Notes under the pieces: model-generated
Told to the model about the DNA's origin: nothing
Database searches by the model: none
What the model saw: the letters and a program-made list of their open reading frames with translations, nothing else
Shown here: piece by piece, positions 14,546 to 14,638 of the stretch
Layout of the letters: each line of letters begins with the position of its first letter
Numbering within the stretch: position 1 is the stretch's first letter
Position numbers and translations under genes: made by a program
NCBI GenBank assembly: GCA_029881635.1
Contig: JAOUMG010000008.1
Span: 1-14,638 of the forward strand
Source of the DNA: Paracoccaceae bacterium
Lineage (GTDB): Bacteria > Pseudomonadota > Alphaproteobacteria > Rhodobacterales > Rhodobacteraceae
Reading direction: 5' to 3'
DNA: 14,638 nucleotides

Positions 14546-14638
14546 TCACACCTCCTCCGGGAAATGTTTCATTGTCAGTCTGATCGGGTTCGGCGCAGCC
14601 TGGCCCAGACCGCAGATAGAGGCATCCCCCATCACAGT
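14546..14638 (-). CDS. fdhB: formate dehydrogenase beta subunit (NuoF-like), C-terminal fragment
   Basis: Only the last 30 codons are in the window; the gene continues past the right edge. The tail contains SICGLGQAAPNP, matching the last cysteine region of the NuoF/FdsB 4Fe-4S cluster that relays electrons to FMN and NAD. It ends with KHFPEEV. The stop at 14546-14548 is one base from the fdhA start, and the fdhA ribosome site (GGAGG) lies within its last codons, so the two are in one operon. The assignment rests on a short fragment plus its neighbour. Confidence 0.8.
   Translation of the reverse strand, partial: TVMGDASICGLGQAAPNPIRLTMKHFPEEV

Noticed and set aside
1..14638. Insertion sequences, CRISPR repeats, tRNA or rRNA genes, attachment sites, phage or defence genes.
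   Set aside because: None was seen; nearly all sequence is accounted for by cobalamin, regulator and formate dehydrogenase genes and their signals.

Overview
The window comes from a GC-rich alphaproteobacterium, most likely a member of the Rhodobacteraceae. The reasons are an aerobic (oxygen-dependent) cobalamin cluster of the cobG/cobF type, many start/stop overlaps, a cobalamin riboswitch in front of cbtBA, and an NAD-type formate dehydrogenase next door. No mobile element, CRISPR array, rRNA or tRNA gene was seen.

Positions 1-8345 hold a tightly packed plus-strand operon: cobG (cut by the left edge), cobH, cobI, cobJ, cobL, cobE, cobM, cobB, cobA and a small four-cysteine protein of the DUF1636 type. 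cobK lies inside this run on the minus strand between cobJ and cobL. Positions 8346-8749 are non-coding and hold a hairpin and a large B12 riboswitch. The riboswitch leads into cbtB and cbtA (proposed cobalt transport). A strong intrinsic terminator follows cbtA, then cobF with a TTG start. Together with cobF, the window encodes every step from uroporphyrinogen III to hydrogenobyrinic acid a,c-diamide in the oxygen-dependent route: CobA, CobI, CobG, CobJ, CobM, CobF, CobK, CobL, CobH, CobB. The cobaltochelatase (CobNST) and the later adenosylation, amidation and nucleotide-loop genes are not here.

Positions 10529-11563 (minus) encode a LacI-family repressor resembling the gluconate repressor GntR. 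A GntR-like palindrome and a possible promoter lie upstream. Positions 11770-14638 (minus) hold a formate dehydrogenase operon: the last codons of the NuoF-like beta subunit, then the whole molybdopterin-containing alpha subunit, then a hairpin. This block is not obviously linked to cobalamin.

Most of the window is recognisable biology. The points most worth following up are the antisense cobK whose start codon shares bases with that of cobL, the terminator directly in front of cobF, the translation-type riboswitch in mid-cluster, the uncharacterised DUF1636 protein, the variant motif in CobA, and a formate dehydrogenase alpha subunit lacking the cysteines of one expected Fe-S cluster.
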